NCBI RefSeq assembly: GCF_030052815.1
Contig: NC_079498.1
Coordinates: 70,604,992-70,668,991 of the forward strand
DNA length: 64,000 nucleotides
Direction: 5' to 3'
From: Hevea brasiliensis
Taxonomy: Eukaryota; Streptophyta; Magnoliopsida; Malpighiales; Euphorbiaceae
The notes beneath the pieces were generated by a model that saw only the letters and a list, made by a program, of their open reading frames with translations, did not search any database and was not told the DNA's origin. This document shows positions 21,240-33,641 of the stretch, one piece after another; the first letter of the stretch is position 1, and every line of letters starts with the position of its first letter. The translations under genes and the position numbers were made by a program.

Positions 21240-21391
21240 CATAAGGAGATTTCCTCCCGTTAGTGCATATTTATAATGTAATGTACTGTATGTATCAAAC
21301 AATGATATTGAGCAGTTGTACTATGAAGAAAGAATATTCAAGTAACAGGTGAAAACAGAATTTAAAAACTAGCTCTGATACCACTAAAACA
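21240..21391 (-). promoter_or_regulatory. Family B copy 1 leader with primer binding site
   Basis: On the minus strand TGGTATCAGAGC spans 21383-21372, eight bases after the LTR end at 21392. The rest matches the family B copy 2 leader at 55803-55960. Gag resumes beyond the family A insertion at 2220. Confidence 0.87.
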
Positions 21392-24300
21392 TGTCACACC
21401 CTACCCCTCTGTAAGGCATAACATGATCCCGTAGTATACCTAATGAATTACCAACTCCGTCTACTGATAACCCACTAAATACACTACAAGGGATTTTAAA
21501 AACTTTTCTTACTTTTTTTACAGTGGTTAGCACTATTTACAGGTGTTAAAAACATTTTTGAACTGAAGCGATAGAACTAACACATTTGAATTATTTGGAA
21601 TTTCTGTAAAAATTTTGGCAGAGTGCCATCTGTATTTTGGACAAAACAGTTCTTCAGAAAACCTGTAAAAAGCACTTCAACATATTTCCAAATCTCAACT
21701 CCAACATATTTCTTAACACAACATATTTCTCAACTCAAATCCACAGTGATTTTTCAAAGACTGAGATAAAAGAAATATAATACAATTTTTACAAGTCAAA
21801 ATAACTCATAATTTACTTACAACTTCAATGTACAATTTTAATTTACAACTGCTCAAATCAAGAACACTATGTGCATACAGTGGTCATACATTACAGTACA
21901 AAATACAAAATGTGGTATACTCATTATACCCGATAATCTCTCGCTGGATGTACTAGCAGCCTAGTCTGCTGCTCTGTCCGTCTATCTACCTGCAACAGCA
22001 ATAAAAAGCTATCGCTGAGACAATATCTCAGTGGTGCACAACATTAACAAATACAACTTTAAATCACAATTCATAAATCATATAAATGATGGATACGTAA
22101 AATCATAGTTAAATTCAAGACAATGAATGTCAGAAGGAATTTAACACAATATCACAATAAATCTCAGTAATCAAAACATAGTTAAATTCAAAAGACAGTG
22201 AATGTCAATAAGAATTTAAACTCCATTTCACAATTTCATAATACATATCAATAAATCACACACAGCTTAATCATGTTCCAAAGTTCAATTCGTCCCAAAA
22301 GCCGATGGCTAATGAGGTATTCAATTCGTCCCAAAAGTTAATGACTAATGAGGAATAACTTAGCTAGCTAGCAAAAATATGAGTACTCATTCTATTCGTC
22401 CTCAACAGGCACACACCTCAACACTTCAGCCAGAGAGGGAATTCAATTCATCCCACTAGACAAGCTAGCGAGGAATACAATCAATATACATGATAGCTGT
22501 GGTTTCAAACCATTTCCAATGCTTTTCAATCAATAAGTATCCATCAATATCATTCAAACAATTTTTTATAGTTTCAAACCATTTACAATGCTTTTCAATC
22601 AATAAGTATCCATCAAATATCATTCAAACAATTTTTCACAATTTAAAACAATAAAATACAAATAGTCATAATTCATTTCGATTGAAAAATTCAAAAGAAA
22701 TAGTTGTTGTGCACAAACGTTTGATAACTGTCTCCTGGTCTTGACTCAGTGTTTCCTTCCCTTTCCCTGAGTCTTTGCTAACTGAGAAACATAATTTGAA
22801 GTGTTTCAGTACTTAATTAAACTGTCTCTAACGATAATATTTGATAAGTAATTCACTGAATGCTATTATTTGCTTAATCAACCTAATATATCGACCCTCA
22901 GTGCATTCTAGGTAAATTAGGTTTTAATGTTATTAATATGTCACATTCGATAGTATTTTAGGGTTGGTACATGTTACCAAGTTCATTTCCGTGAATACTG
23001 CATTTTCTTGCAATTTGCTGGATTCCAGGATACTAGTTTGACCTAGCCGGACGACCTAGTTCCCTCGGTTTTCGGGTTTCGATCAAAACTACAAACTTGT
23101 AGATCTATGTCTTATGGAACGCGGGCCAAAATTTTAGGTCATTCTGAGTTATATAGACCACGTTATGGTCATTTTACTATTGCTGGTCAAATTGCACCAA
23201 AATTGGTCATTTTAGGTCACTTTAGGTCATTTTAGGTTCGGCCAGTTTTTGGACCCGAAATTATGCAAGCTGTTTGACTTGCTTATGGTCATTTTTGGGC
23301 TTTTGTGTCTTCATAAGACATGTAGATATGGGTCTTACTATTCATGATTAAAATTTCAGGTCAATTGGACCTGTTTTGAGTGAGTTATCGCCTAAACACT
23401 AACTGGTGCCCAAATGGTCAATTTTCAGGCCTTACTTGCACTTAATCCGGATTTGGTCATTTTTCAAGCTACCTTGCAATCAGAATTTTGGTAAGCTTTC
23501 TTCATGAAAGTTGGCACATTTTGTGCCTAGTTTCACCTTCAATTGGTCTCATACCAATTGGAGCCACACACTTAAAGTTCTAGGCCTAAAACTCGAACTG
23601 CCTTATTGCAATTCTTGCATACATATCAAACATCACTTTTAACACTCACCAAACTTAACATTCCAACTAATTCTGGTTGTACCACAACCTAAACATAATT
23701 TACAACATATTATAGGTCATTTTGGCAGCTTACAATTACATTCAATGTGCACCAACAAGTGCAGAATTTGTCCAATTCAATTTACAACAATTCAATCACC
23801 AATTCATGCTCATTTACATGTCTCACTTCACACCACCATACATACACTCAAACTGCCATAACAACCAACACATTTTAACATCATTATTCCATAAACCAAG
23901 CATGAATTCCAGCATTCCTCAAGAGTTAGCAAACTGCCATAATGGTACACTTACATTCCATTACTTTCCAAGCTTTAAATTTCATTTTACATTTACATAT
24001 ACTAAGTATACATCACCCAAACAATTTCCTACACAATATACATTTAATCAATCATTTAATTCACCATTTACAAGCACAAATAAACTGCCTTCAAGGTGTT
24101 TCCATTGCTGCCAAAAGTACACACCATCATAAGTCACCAGAAACTCAAAATTTTCTTCATAAATCAAACAACCATAACATGCTTACAAACTTTAACAAAG
24201 CAACATTCAAAAACACAAACTTACCTATTTTCAAGCTTCTTACCCAAATTTCACTCCACTTTTGGCTATTTACATTAGGTACCCCTAATTTAATTTTTCA

Positions 24301-24810
24301 TTATATTTTCCAAGTGTAATATCATGTATTTTTAATGGAAATTTAGGTCAAAAGACAATTCGGGATGTCAAATGACCACAATGCCCTTGTTCGGGTTGTA
24401 TTCCCGATTTTTTGGCAACACCGGGTTTTGTCCGTTTTTCGATTTTTCACTTTTCTTTGTACTAATTATTTAATTTTTATTTAATATTTCTAATGATATT
24501 TATACTTCAATAGGGGTCTATTTAAGTCCTAAAAATATTTTTCAGGGTTTCCCGCAGTTCAGAGCTAGTCAACGGTCCACACCGTGACTTCCCGGTGCGG
24601 TCACCCATCGCTAGGGTTCTCGGCTCGCTTAACTTGATTGCATTTCTTTACTATTATTTTTCCTTTGTTTTTCTTGTATTTTCTTTTTTTGTATTTCATT
24701 ATTTTATGTCTCCTCACTTATATCGAAGTGTAGTTCTAGGCATCCTAGCTGTCCGGACAACACTGGTCACCGGAACAGTAGTACGCACTACCGAATATAG
24801 GGGTGTTACA
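21392..24810 (-). repeat. Family B copy 1, 5' LTR
   Basis: 3419 bp. On the minus strand it begins TGTAACACCCC (24810) and ends GGGTGTGACA (21392). It is homologous to 51961-55802 over its length but about 400 bp shorter. It carries the covarying hairpin at 22015-22031, the 17-bp motif at 24370-24386 and degenerate repeats between about 23080 and 23560. The 5 bases beyond it (24811-24815) are the likely target duplication, whose partner is outside the window. The open frames at 23722-24319 are AT-rich LTR sequence. Confidence 0.92.
22015..22031 (-). other. Conserved LTR hairpin, family B copy 1
   Basis: The stem is CTGAGA with TCTCAG around a 5-base loop, at the same place relative to the LTR end as the family A hairpin but with compensating base changes. 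Confidence 0.72.
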
Positions 24811-25473
24811 TGGAAGTTTAATATATGCAATGTTGTGTACTAGGCCGGATATCACATATGCTGTTAGTTTGACTAGCAGGTATCAATCAATCTAGGTTTG
24901 GAACACTGGATAGCTGTCAAGAATATCCTTAAGTACTTAAGAAGAGCTAAGGATTTATTTTTTATCTATGGAGGTGGAGACTTGCAATTGGATGGTTATA
25001 CTGATTCTAATTTCCAATCAGATATCGATGATAAAAAGTCTACCTCTAGATATGTGTTCATTTATAATGGAGGTGCAGTCAGTTGGAAGAGTTCCAAACA
25101 AAGCACGACTGCAGATTCCACAACCAAGGCCGAGTATATTGCTACATTAGATGCTACAAAAGAAGCTGTTTGGATAAAGAAATTCGTGACAGAACTTACA
25201 GTAGTTCCTTCCATTGAGTCAGTAGTTCCACTACACTGTGACAACAATGGAGCAGTCATACAGGCTAAGGAACCAAGGTCTCACCAAAAATCCAAACACA
25301 TAGAAAGGCGCTACCACATTATCAGAGAAATAGTTGGACGAGGTGATGTGGCCTTGTAGAAAATAGTATCAACTAAAAATCCAACTTATCTATTCACTAA
25401 GCCTATGTTACAGACTCAGCTAGACCGATATCTTGAGATGATGGGTCTAAGATATTGTAATGAATGGCTCTAG
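24811..25473 (+). pseudogene. pol: Copia element 1: end of RT and RNase H
   Basis: The plus-strand sequence encodes SLIYAMLCTRPDITYAVS, then KNILKYLRR, DGYTDSNFQSD, AVSWKSSKQSTTADS and CDNNGA, the Ty1/copia RNase H domain with its acidic residues, and ends NEWL-stop at 25473. The frame has a shift at about 24890 and a stop at 25359. Its 5' side is cut off at 24811 by the family B LTR. Together with the LTR that follows, it marks the 3' end of a copia element whose remainder is left of the window or behind the nest. Confidence 0.9.
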
Positions 25474-25487
25474 TGCTAGTGGGAGAT

Positions 25488-27998
25488 TATTAGTAGTATG
25501 CCCTAGAGCATATCATTTAGTATGTATCTTGTACATGTTTTTATTAATAAAAGGCATTTTCACTTTTCTGTTTATATAAGATATTTATGTGTAATAGAAA
25601 AGGTACATTGATATTTTGTTAGAAATTCTATTCTTAAGTTGTTAAGAATATGAGTGATAGTATTTCTAGTACAAAGTATCATAAATAGGTTCACAATCGA
25701 GGATACTTCATTATAAGGACATGACTTATCCAGAAAGATTGTATTCATGTTTGTTCCCAAGTTATTTATATGAGATATAAATAAGATGGAACGGTGAGTC
25801 TCATGCCATATGACAAACATGATAGGCACTTATAAATGATAAGTAGGCTGAACCAGTGACACTTATAACAAGCACATGGAGTTTACTCTTGTCAATGTTT
25901 TGTCATAAATCATATAAGTGCATATAATCTTTAGACCTGAGATAGCACAGTTATCTTGTATATAGGTAGTTTGAGTTTGATACTGCTTTCATACTTGAGT
26001 CTCATGCCATATGAAAAACATGATAGGCACTTATAAATGATAAGTAGGCTGAACCAGTGACACTTATAACAAGCACATGGAGTTTACTCTTGTCAATGTT
26101 TTGTCATAAATCATATCAGTGCATATAATCTTTAGACCTGAGATAGCACAGTTATCTTGTATATAGGTAGTTTGAGTTTGATACTGCTTTCATACTTGAG
26201 TCTCATGCCATATGACAAACATGATAGGCACTTATAAATGATAAGTAGGCTGAACCAGTGACACTTATAACAAGCACATGGAGTTTACTCTTGTCAATGT
26301 TTTGTCATAAATCATATCAGTGCATATAATCTTTAGACCTGAGATAGCACAGTTATCTTGTATATAGGTAGTTTGAGTTTGATACTGCTTTCATACTTGT
26401 ACTGTGTATGGGTATATGGGCATGTATTGGCTCCTACTAGTTATATATGGAGGTAGGTGTTGATCAAGATGGAATCTATTCCTCTAAGTAAATAGAGATA
26501 AAATCATATGTTCATTTAATTGTTCTTGATGTTTCAAGTTCCTGGCCAGGACAGCTAGATTTAATCAGAAAAGAGTTTCTGATGAGAAAATATTTTTAAT
26601 CAATAACTAGAATTAAAAGAGAACATAATGTTCATAGCAAATGGAGTTTGACATAAACCATGACTCCAGCTTGAGTTGGGATTTTGTAACAGAGAGATTC
26701 TAGTGCATGGTAACATATGATTATATGTTCATTTAAGGTAAAACTTATTACTAATTGGGTGGCCATGGCATGCTATGCTAGGTGTTAACCATGGTCTATG
26801 AGGTGCATAAAATGATTTAGAGAAATCATTTATGGTAAGAAAGAGTTTTGATGATATTAAGAGTTGATATCATATCTCATTGCCAATTAGTGATGAGCCT
26901 AGTAAGTCACACACATATATAAGTTATCACCTAATTAAATATAATATAATTAATTAATTAAAAAGTTTAATTGATTAATTAAATAGGCTTGGTTTGCAAT
27001 TAGATTGCAAAGTCCCTATCATGACTTAAAACTAAATCTAGATTATTGGATATATAGTATAAGTTAAATTTATATTTAAAGTGTTCAAATATGAATTTAA
27101 TTAATGAGAAATTAATTAATAGAGATTAATTAATTAATTTATATTTGATATAAATTGATTAGAAGAAGAGAAATAATTATTTTGGATTAAGAACTCAAAA
27201 TTAAGACACAGGGGCATTTTGGTCATTTCACAGGGTGACATGTGGCACCATGAGATGGTGACACATGGCATTACACATAAGCTTTCCAAATGTCTTTTAA
27301 TCATGTAAGATGATTAAAATTAAGATTAAATATAGGTTTGACACTTGGCACAATGTGATTGGGCCAATTAAACCTAGAACCAATCAGAGGGTGACATGTG
27401 GCAAGGGTTTAATGTGTTGACCTAGCTATATAATTGTTATTATGAAAAGAAAATAACATAACCAACAGCCTCTTTCTTTGGTGTCGCCACCCAAGAAGGT
27501 TTCTCTCTTCTTCATCTTCTTCTCTCATCTTTCTAAGAGATTAACAAACAATCTCTTGAATTAAAAATACTAGAAATTATTTCTAGTGTCCTGTTTACAT
27601 CTTTAATCTCTTAAAAGGATGAACTTGATTTTCTAAATAATAGAAAAAGCTTTAGAAGCTATTCAAGGGCTGCCATAGGTGTTCTTGGTGTGGACAAGCT
27701 AGAGGGACAACATCTGGTATCCTGAAGACGCATCTCAAAGGCGCAAATACACTGTAGTGCATCAAGAGGTTAGTGTGTTTGTTCTTGATTTAATCTTGGG
27801 TTCTAAAATTAATCTGATTAATTTTAAAATCTTAAATGGCAAATACAAATCCAGAAACATATTAAAAGAGTTTTAATATATTGTTTATCATTGAAATCAA
27901 ATAGATAAAAATAAATCCTGCATGATGCATGTGACCATAGGTAAAATTTTTTGAATTCAATGGTATAAACTTGTGTTTTTCACTCTTCCGCTGCTTCA
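25488..27998 (+). repeat. Copia element 1, 3' LTR
   Basis: It follows a purine-rich AGTGGGAGAT tract. The first bases are TATTAGTAGT where the copy at 46790 reads TGTTAGTAGT, so the terminal TG has mutated. It ends TTCA at 27998. It is 2511 bp, against 2105 bp for the copy at 46790-48894. The difference is almost entirely the two extra 201-bp units at 25796-26398. The 17-bp motif is at 27212-27228. No primer site follows, which confirms that it is a 3' LTR. Confidence 0.92.
25796..26398 (+). repeat. 201-bp tandem triplication inside copia LTR
   Basis: Three near-identical direct copies begin at 25796, 25997 and 26198 (each GAGTCTCATGCCATATGA). The sister LTR has one copy (47098-47300). The units differ at only a few positions, so the expansion is fairly recent compared with the divergence of the two LTRs. 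Confidence 0.92.
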
Positions 27999-30906
27999 TT
28001 TAGTGGACAGAAAAAAGGTCATCTTCAACCTTTAAAGCTTTGGCCGAATTGAACCTCCATGGAAATCCACCATGGCTGAACTCCCTCCATCACCATGCAC
28101 CATTGATTTAGCCATCTTTTTCTCTAGGTTCCTTCCCTAAACCTTGTCTACACACCTTGGGCAGCATACTTGGAGCAAAAAGAAGGAAATTTAGTAAGGT
28201 TTGAAAAAGCTACAAAAATAAGTAAGTGTCCAATTCTCTTCCTTCCTTTAGTAAAAGTGATGCTTGAGTTAAGGGATGTTGTTTGGTGAAGAAAATTTGA
28301 TGAATTGTTGAGTATTGGAATTGAGCCATTTTTGGCAGCCATGAAAGTTTGTAGTGTTTGAGTTTTTCTTACCTCTAATGGATGGAAATTAAGGTTGATT
28401 AACTCAAATGGAAGATGTAGTAAGTTAATAACTAAGGATGTGCATGTTAGTGCTTGAATTAAAGGTTTAAAAATGGGTCTTGATACTTTGGTAAACTGCC
28501 ATGTTTGGTAGCCTATAATACTATGAAATTGTATGTGAGTTTATGTGAATTATTGATGAAATGTGATTGTGTTAAATATTGGGCAGCATGTGTAGTTTTC
28601 ATGGATGTGTATGTGAAATATTGGTGTTGAAGTATGTTGTATTTCTGTGGAATTGAATGTTGGACTTTAATGGTGAATTGTGTGTAGTGAGCACTTGAGT
28701 GTTCTACCCAATATGCTTGCTGGAATTGTGTTTAGTATTTGTAGAAGTGCTATGAATGAATAATGAAGTCATGAGGAGGAGAAGGAATGTCAAATTGGAA
28801 GTGTAATTATCTTGTGCAGGTTGTGTGTTATTGGCAGTACCTAAATCAGGTTATAAGTGCAAAACTATGAACCCAATTGTTATGAAGCCAATGGGGGGTG
28901 AAACTATACACCAAATAGGCCAACTTTTATGCAGAAATGTTGCCAAAATTCTGCCTAGAAACTGACCTTAAAAATGACCAAATCCGAATTAGTGACTTGA
29001 AAGCCTGAAAATTGACCATTTGGGCAGCAGTTAGTGTTTTGGCCATAACTCACTCAAAACAGGTTCAAATGACCTGAAGTTTTTACCATGAATAGATTAG
29101 ACATAGAGATACAACTCTTATGAAGACACCAAAATCCAGAAATGACCATAAGCAAGTCAAATAGCTTGCAAAATTTCGGGTACTAAAACTGCCAAAACTA
29201 AAAGTGACCTAAAATTTACCAAATTTTACACTAAAGGTGTAATCTATCCAGCTTTAGTAAATTGACCATATCTTGGTCTATACAACTTAGAATGACCTGA
29301 AATTTTACCTCAAGTGCAATAAGACATAGGGCTACAATTTTTCTTCTTTAACCAAAAGCTAAAAACTAAGAGAAATAGGACTTTAAGCTAGACCAATCTA
29401 GCATACAAAAAATTGAGAACTTGACATTTATATACAATGATGCTTGAAATAATTTGGCAATGAATACAAACTTGTAAAAATGGTAAATTGCACTATATTG
29501 GTAGCATATTGAAATGCAAAATGTGACATATTGGTAACATTAAACCTAATTTACCTAGAGTGCATCAAGAGTCAACATTATAGGTTGACTAAGGAAAATA
29601 ATAGAATTAAATAAATTAATTATTGAACCTTATTATTAGAGACAGTTTAAATGAGTACTGAAACACTTCAAATTGTGTGTTTCAGCTAGCAAAGACTCAG
29701 GGAAGGGGAAGGAAACACTAAGTCAGGGCCAAGAAGTTACTCTTCAGAGGTCTGTGCATAACAATTATTTATTTTGAATTTTTAATTGAAATAAATTATG
29801 ACTATTTGTATGTTATTGTTTTAAATTGTGTAAAATCATTTGAATGGAAATTTGATGGATACTTATTGCTTGAAAAATATTGCAAATGGTTTGAAACCAT
29901 AGCTATCATGTATATTTGATTGAATTTCTCGCTAGCTTGTCTAGTGGGACGAATTGAATTTGAATTCCCTCTCTAGTTGAAGTGTTGAGGTGTGTGCCTG
30001 TTGAGGACGAATAGGATGAGTACTCATTTATTTGCTAGCTAGCTATGTTATTCCTCACTAGCCATCGTCTTTTGGGACGAATTGGACTATGGAATCATGA
30101 TTAAGCTGTGTGTGTGATTTATTGATATTTATTGTGATATTGTGAAATAGCGTTTAAATTCTTTATGACATTCTCTATCTTTTGAATTTAATTATGACTT
30201 TAAGTATCCACAGTTCATATGATTTATGGTTTATGGTTTTAAATTGTATTTTCTTAATGTTGTACACCACTGAGACATTGGCTCAGCAATAGCTTTTTCA
30301 TTGCTGTCACAGGTAAACAGATGAATAGAGCAGCAGAGTAGGCTGCTTGTGCTGCATTTTGAGATTTCGTCGGGTATATTGAGTATACCATATGTTGAAG
30401 TTTTTATTGTTATGTATGTGCACTGTATATATATATTGTACTTGGTCTTGAGCAGTTGTAAACTAAAATTGTAAATTATTTTGGCTTGTAAAAATATTAT
30501 GACATATTTCTCTTATCTCAGCTTTTGGGAAACACTAGAAAATTGATGTTGAATTATTGACAAATGTTGAGAAATTTATTGTGTTGAACTACTATTGGAG
30601 TTGGGATTGAACAAATTATTGGAAGTGCTTTTTATAGGTTTTTTAAGAACTATTTTATTCAAAATGCAGATTACAGTCTGGCCAAATTTTTATAGAAATT
30701 ATTGATACTCAGATTTGTTATTTGGTTTCACTTCAGTAAAAATTTTTTTAACACCTGTCAAAAGTGCTCACTACTGTAAAAAGAAATAAGAAAATGTTTA
30801 AAATCCCTTGTAGTGTATTTAATAGGTTATCAGTAGGTGAAGTTTGGTAATTCATTAGGTATACTACGGGATCATGCCATGCCTTACAGAGGGGTAGGGT
30901 ATGACA
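27999..30906 (+). repeat. Family B-like LTR C, plus strand, 5' part cut off by copia 1
   Basis: Diverged but colinear with 52594-55802 of the family B copy 2 LTR, from the TAGTGGACAG region to the LTR terminus GGGTATGACA at 30906 (TATGACA where family B has TGTGACA). It includes the hairpin at 30270-30286 and the degenerate repeats near 28860-29330. The first 600 bp are missing because copia 1 is inserted at its left edge. No primer site follows, so a solo LTR or a 3' LTR is likely. Confidence 0.83.
30270..30286 (+). other. Conserved LTR hairpin, LTR C
   Basis: The outer stem CTGAG with CTCAG is kept; the inner two pairs of the family B stem have decayed. Confidence 0.65.
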
Positions 30907-31356
30907 TAAATGACCAAAATGCCCCTCTTCGAGTTGCATTCCCGATTTTTCGATAACACCAATTTTTATCAGTTTCTTGAATTTTTTGTTTTTTTTTTGT
31001 ACTAATTCTTTAATTTTCTTTGACATTTCTTATGTCAATTATACTTCAATAAGTCTTTAATTATGTCTCGAAACTTGATTCCGAGGGATCCCCGCCGTTC
31101 TGGGGTTGGCAATTGCCTTCGCCGTAACTTCCCAATGCGGTCACCCATCGCTATAGTGCCGGCTCATTTAACTTAGTTTCACTTTCTCTCTTTTATTTTT
31201 CTTTAATTTTTCTTGTATTTTCTTTTTATTTATTTCATCATTTTATGCCTGTTTGTTATTACTGAAGTGTAGTTCCAGACATCCTAACTTGTTCAGATCG
31301 ATATTAGGTCACCAGAGTAGTCAAATGTACAGACTACGTAAAGTGAGGGCGTTACA
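30907..31356 (-). repeat. Family B-like LTR D fragment, minus strand
   Basis: It matches the first 440 bp of the family B LTR read on the minus strand (compare 24370-24810), including the 17-bp motif at 30908-30924, and ends GGGCGTTACA at 31356. It abuts the opposite-facing LTR C without a spacer, as expected if LTR C inserted into LTR D. Confidence 0.8.
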
Positions 31357-32285
31357 CCTTCTGTGCTTCTGTCCTACTCTTCAAGATGATTGCAGAGAAT
31401 ACAAGTATGAAAAATGAAAAACCCTTTTGAAAACTCCGAAAAGCTCTGCAAAAAGGTTGAACTCCCAAAAGAAAAAGCCCTCTTGTTGTCATTTTCTGCT
31501 TCTATTTATAATAGCTGGTCTAGGGTTAGGTCTTTAGAATCCCAAAAGCACTAGGAGTATGTTTTGAGTGTGTAAACAAGAGCTGGAATTTGGATTAAAA
31601 AATTGGTTGCCGCATAGTACACGGCCCGTGTGTTATTACACGGCCCAGAGTCATGTAACTTAGTGGAGCTGAATGGTTGAGTCTTGGTTTGGCATAGGAG
31701 TTTACATGGGTTCGCGCTGGGTACACGGGTTTGGTTACACGACCCGTGTACTTCTGGTTTTTTTTTTTTGGAGAATTCTTCAAGCTTGTGCTTTGCAAAG
31801 ACTTACACGGGTCTCCATAGCTTACATAGGTCTGATTACATGACCTGTGTACTTCTGTTTCTTCTTTGGCTTTTCTGGCTTTCTTCTCGCAGTAGGTTAC
31901 ATGGGTCTATGGCTTTAATTACACGACCCGTGTACTTTGTATCAGTAACTTTTCTCAATCCTTTGACCTTTCAAAGTTTCCTTATGTACTTCTATGCTCT
32001 CGAACTTCACCCAAATACCTGAAATGGTGCAGAAAACATGGAATTTAGAGCTTCGCAATGGAATTTTATAAAAGTTAATGAAATTAATGGTTATGCATGA
32101 GATTACTATTCTAAATGCTATGAAAAATTATACAAATATACTTAAAAACATCTATATAATACCAGTGTATCAAATACCCCCAAACTCAAACTTTTGCTTA
32201 TCCTCAAGCAAATTAAAACTCTCTTTAGAACACTTTTTAGGGGAAAGCTTAGAAACATAACCATAGACTCAATATGCACACAATT
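31357..32285 (-). other. Athila/Tat-like element, non-coding 3' region or LTR (part 1)
   Basis: No coding capacity. It carries several copies of ACACGGGT/ACCCGTGTA-type palindromic words between 31610 and 31935, the same word family as 33770-34140 on the other side of the inserted LTR E. Exact LTR borders are not visible. The open frame at 31684-32022 is not conserved and is not called. Confidence 0.6.
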
Positions 32286-33641
32286 GGACCCTTTCAACCT
32301 TCATATCAATTTCCATGAAGACAAGACATAGAGGAACAACTTCCATGAAGGAAGTGTAACCAAATAAGGGCCACATTTTGGCCAAATTGCTAGGTGAATC
32401 TAAGATACTAAACCTGGACCTTGAGAAAGGTTTCTAATATGATTTGGCATATGAGATGAAATAAATTACAATAACTTGTTAAGCATGAAAATGACATGAA
32501 TCAATGAAACTATGAGTATTAAATAACATTATTTTGCTTGGAGTATACCTAGACTCATTTATATATCTTGGATCGATTGGTATACCAATTAGGGACTACA
32601 GATTGCAGTACTGCCCACAAGAATGATCATTGACAGACAACATATGTCTAAGATGATTGTTCTACTGGCTTTATGCCTGCCCATTGGCCATAGTGCCTAT
32701 TATTATTACTGGCTTATGCCTGCCCACTAGCCTAGTGCCTGACATGACTATTATATACTGGATAGACATACGGATATCTAACTAGTATACTCCCAAATAT
32801 CCAGTCTTTATAGTCTATCATAGGTTACTTGGGCACATATATGAGCAACACATCTTAAATTTAAATAAGTACATTATGAAATCACTGTCATGGATTTAAT
32901 AAGACTGAATATGAAATATATGAATAAAAAGATCTCGATAATCTGTTGCTTTCAAAGTTTCATAAATATGTAATTAATTCAAAAATTTTAGTAAATTTAT
33001 AGGGATAATTATTTCAATTATTTTATTATTTTTATTTCAAATTATTACACCACTAAGCAGAAATACTTAGCGCATTGGTTTTTCCATCGCATAGGTATAG
33101 GAGAGCACCAGTAGCCACAACAGTAGTAGGAGAGTACAGATAGAGAGGATCAGATCTGCTACAGGGTCGGTGTCACCTCACTAGTTCATTTTGGGTAAGG
33201 CTCATATGTATTTAAATTTTGCATTTTGGATCACTGTACATAAGTAAATGGTGTAAATTATTTTAAGACATGTAATTAAAATTTTAAATTGTATATAAAT
33301 TATAAATATTGTACTTAATTTTATATGAATGAAATGCAGTATTTTATTTACTTGAAATGAGTATAAGCATTATGATGACATGACATGATTTATGGAAAAT
33401 GATATGGATGTGTATTTTTAATAGGTAAAATAAGTAAAATCGCCATGCACTAGTAAAACAGAAGAGACTCTGTCCGAGTCTCCATCAATGAAATGGGATA
33501 AAAAAAAATTTCTATACGTAAGATAATACGATTAAATAGAAAGTAGAATAATATTGTACCCGACAAACAGGATAGGGTGCTCCAGCACTGAATGTAGCAC
33601 ACCTTCCTCGGCTACATTGTAAATGGGTAAGGGGTGTTACA
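32286..33641 (+). repeat. Family A-related LTR E remnant, plus strand
   Basis: The right end GGGTAAGGGGTGTTACA (33641) matches the family A LTR terminus in the opposite orientation. The hairpin (33053-33070), the GGTTACTTGGGCACA block near 32822 and the AGGAACAACTTCCATG block near 32330 are colinear with family A LTRs. It is strongly diverged and lacks its 5' half, so it is an old, truncated LTR. The left border is approximate. Confidence 0.75.
33053..33070 (+). other. Conserved LTR hairpin, LTR E
   Basis: CTAAG and CTTAG pair around an 8-base interval, within the same CACCACTAAG context as family A. Confidence 0.65.

Larger units (their letters stand above)
1..24810 (-). mobile_element. Ty3/gypsy chromovirus family B, copy 1 (split, 3' end outside window)
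   Basis: Read on the minus strand, the 5' LTR lies at 21392-24810, the primer site at 21372-21383 and the leader runs to 21235. A family A tandem (2221-21234) interrupts it. Gag and the start of pol continue from 2220 to base 1 and leave the window. The two pieces join at an AATAA duplication (2216-2220 and 21235-21239). The same uninterrupted leader is seen in family B copy 2 at about 55925-55960, which proves the split. The host order LTR, PBS, gag, protease, RT is that of a chromovirus, and copy 2 of this family carries a chromodomain. The 3' LTR is not in the window. Confidence 0.93.

Noticed and set aside
23722..24319. Plus-strand frames of 136 and 125 codons
   Set aside because: They lie in the AT-rich part of a family B LTR, overlap each other, have low complexity and show no recognisable domain.
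24898..25359. An independent host gene encoding an RNase H-like protein
   Set aside because: Motif order, the downstream purine tract and the LTR at 25488 show that it is the 3' end of a copia pol gene.
31684..32022. A 112-codon plus-strand frame as a possible host gene
   Set aside because: It runs through the ACACGGG word array of the Athila-like non-coding region; the repeated residues come from the DNA repeats.
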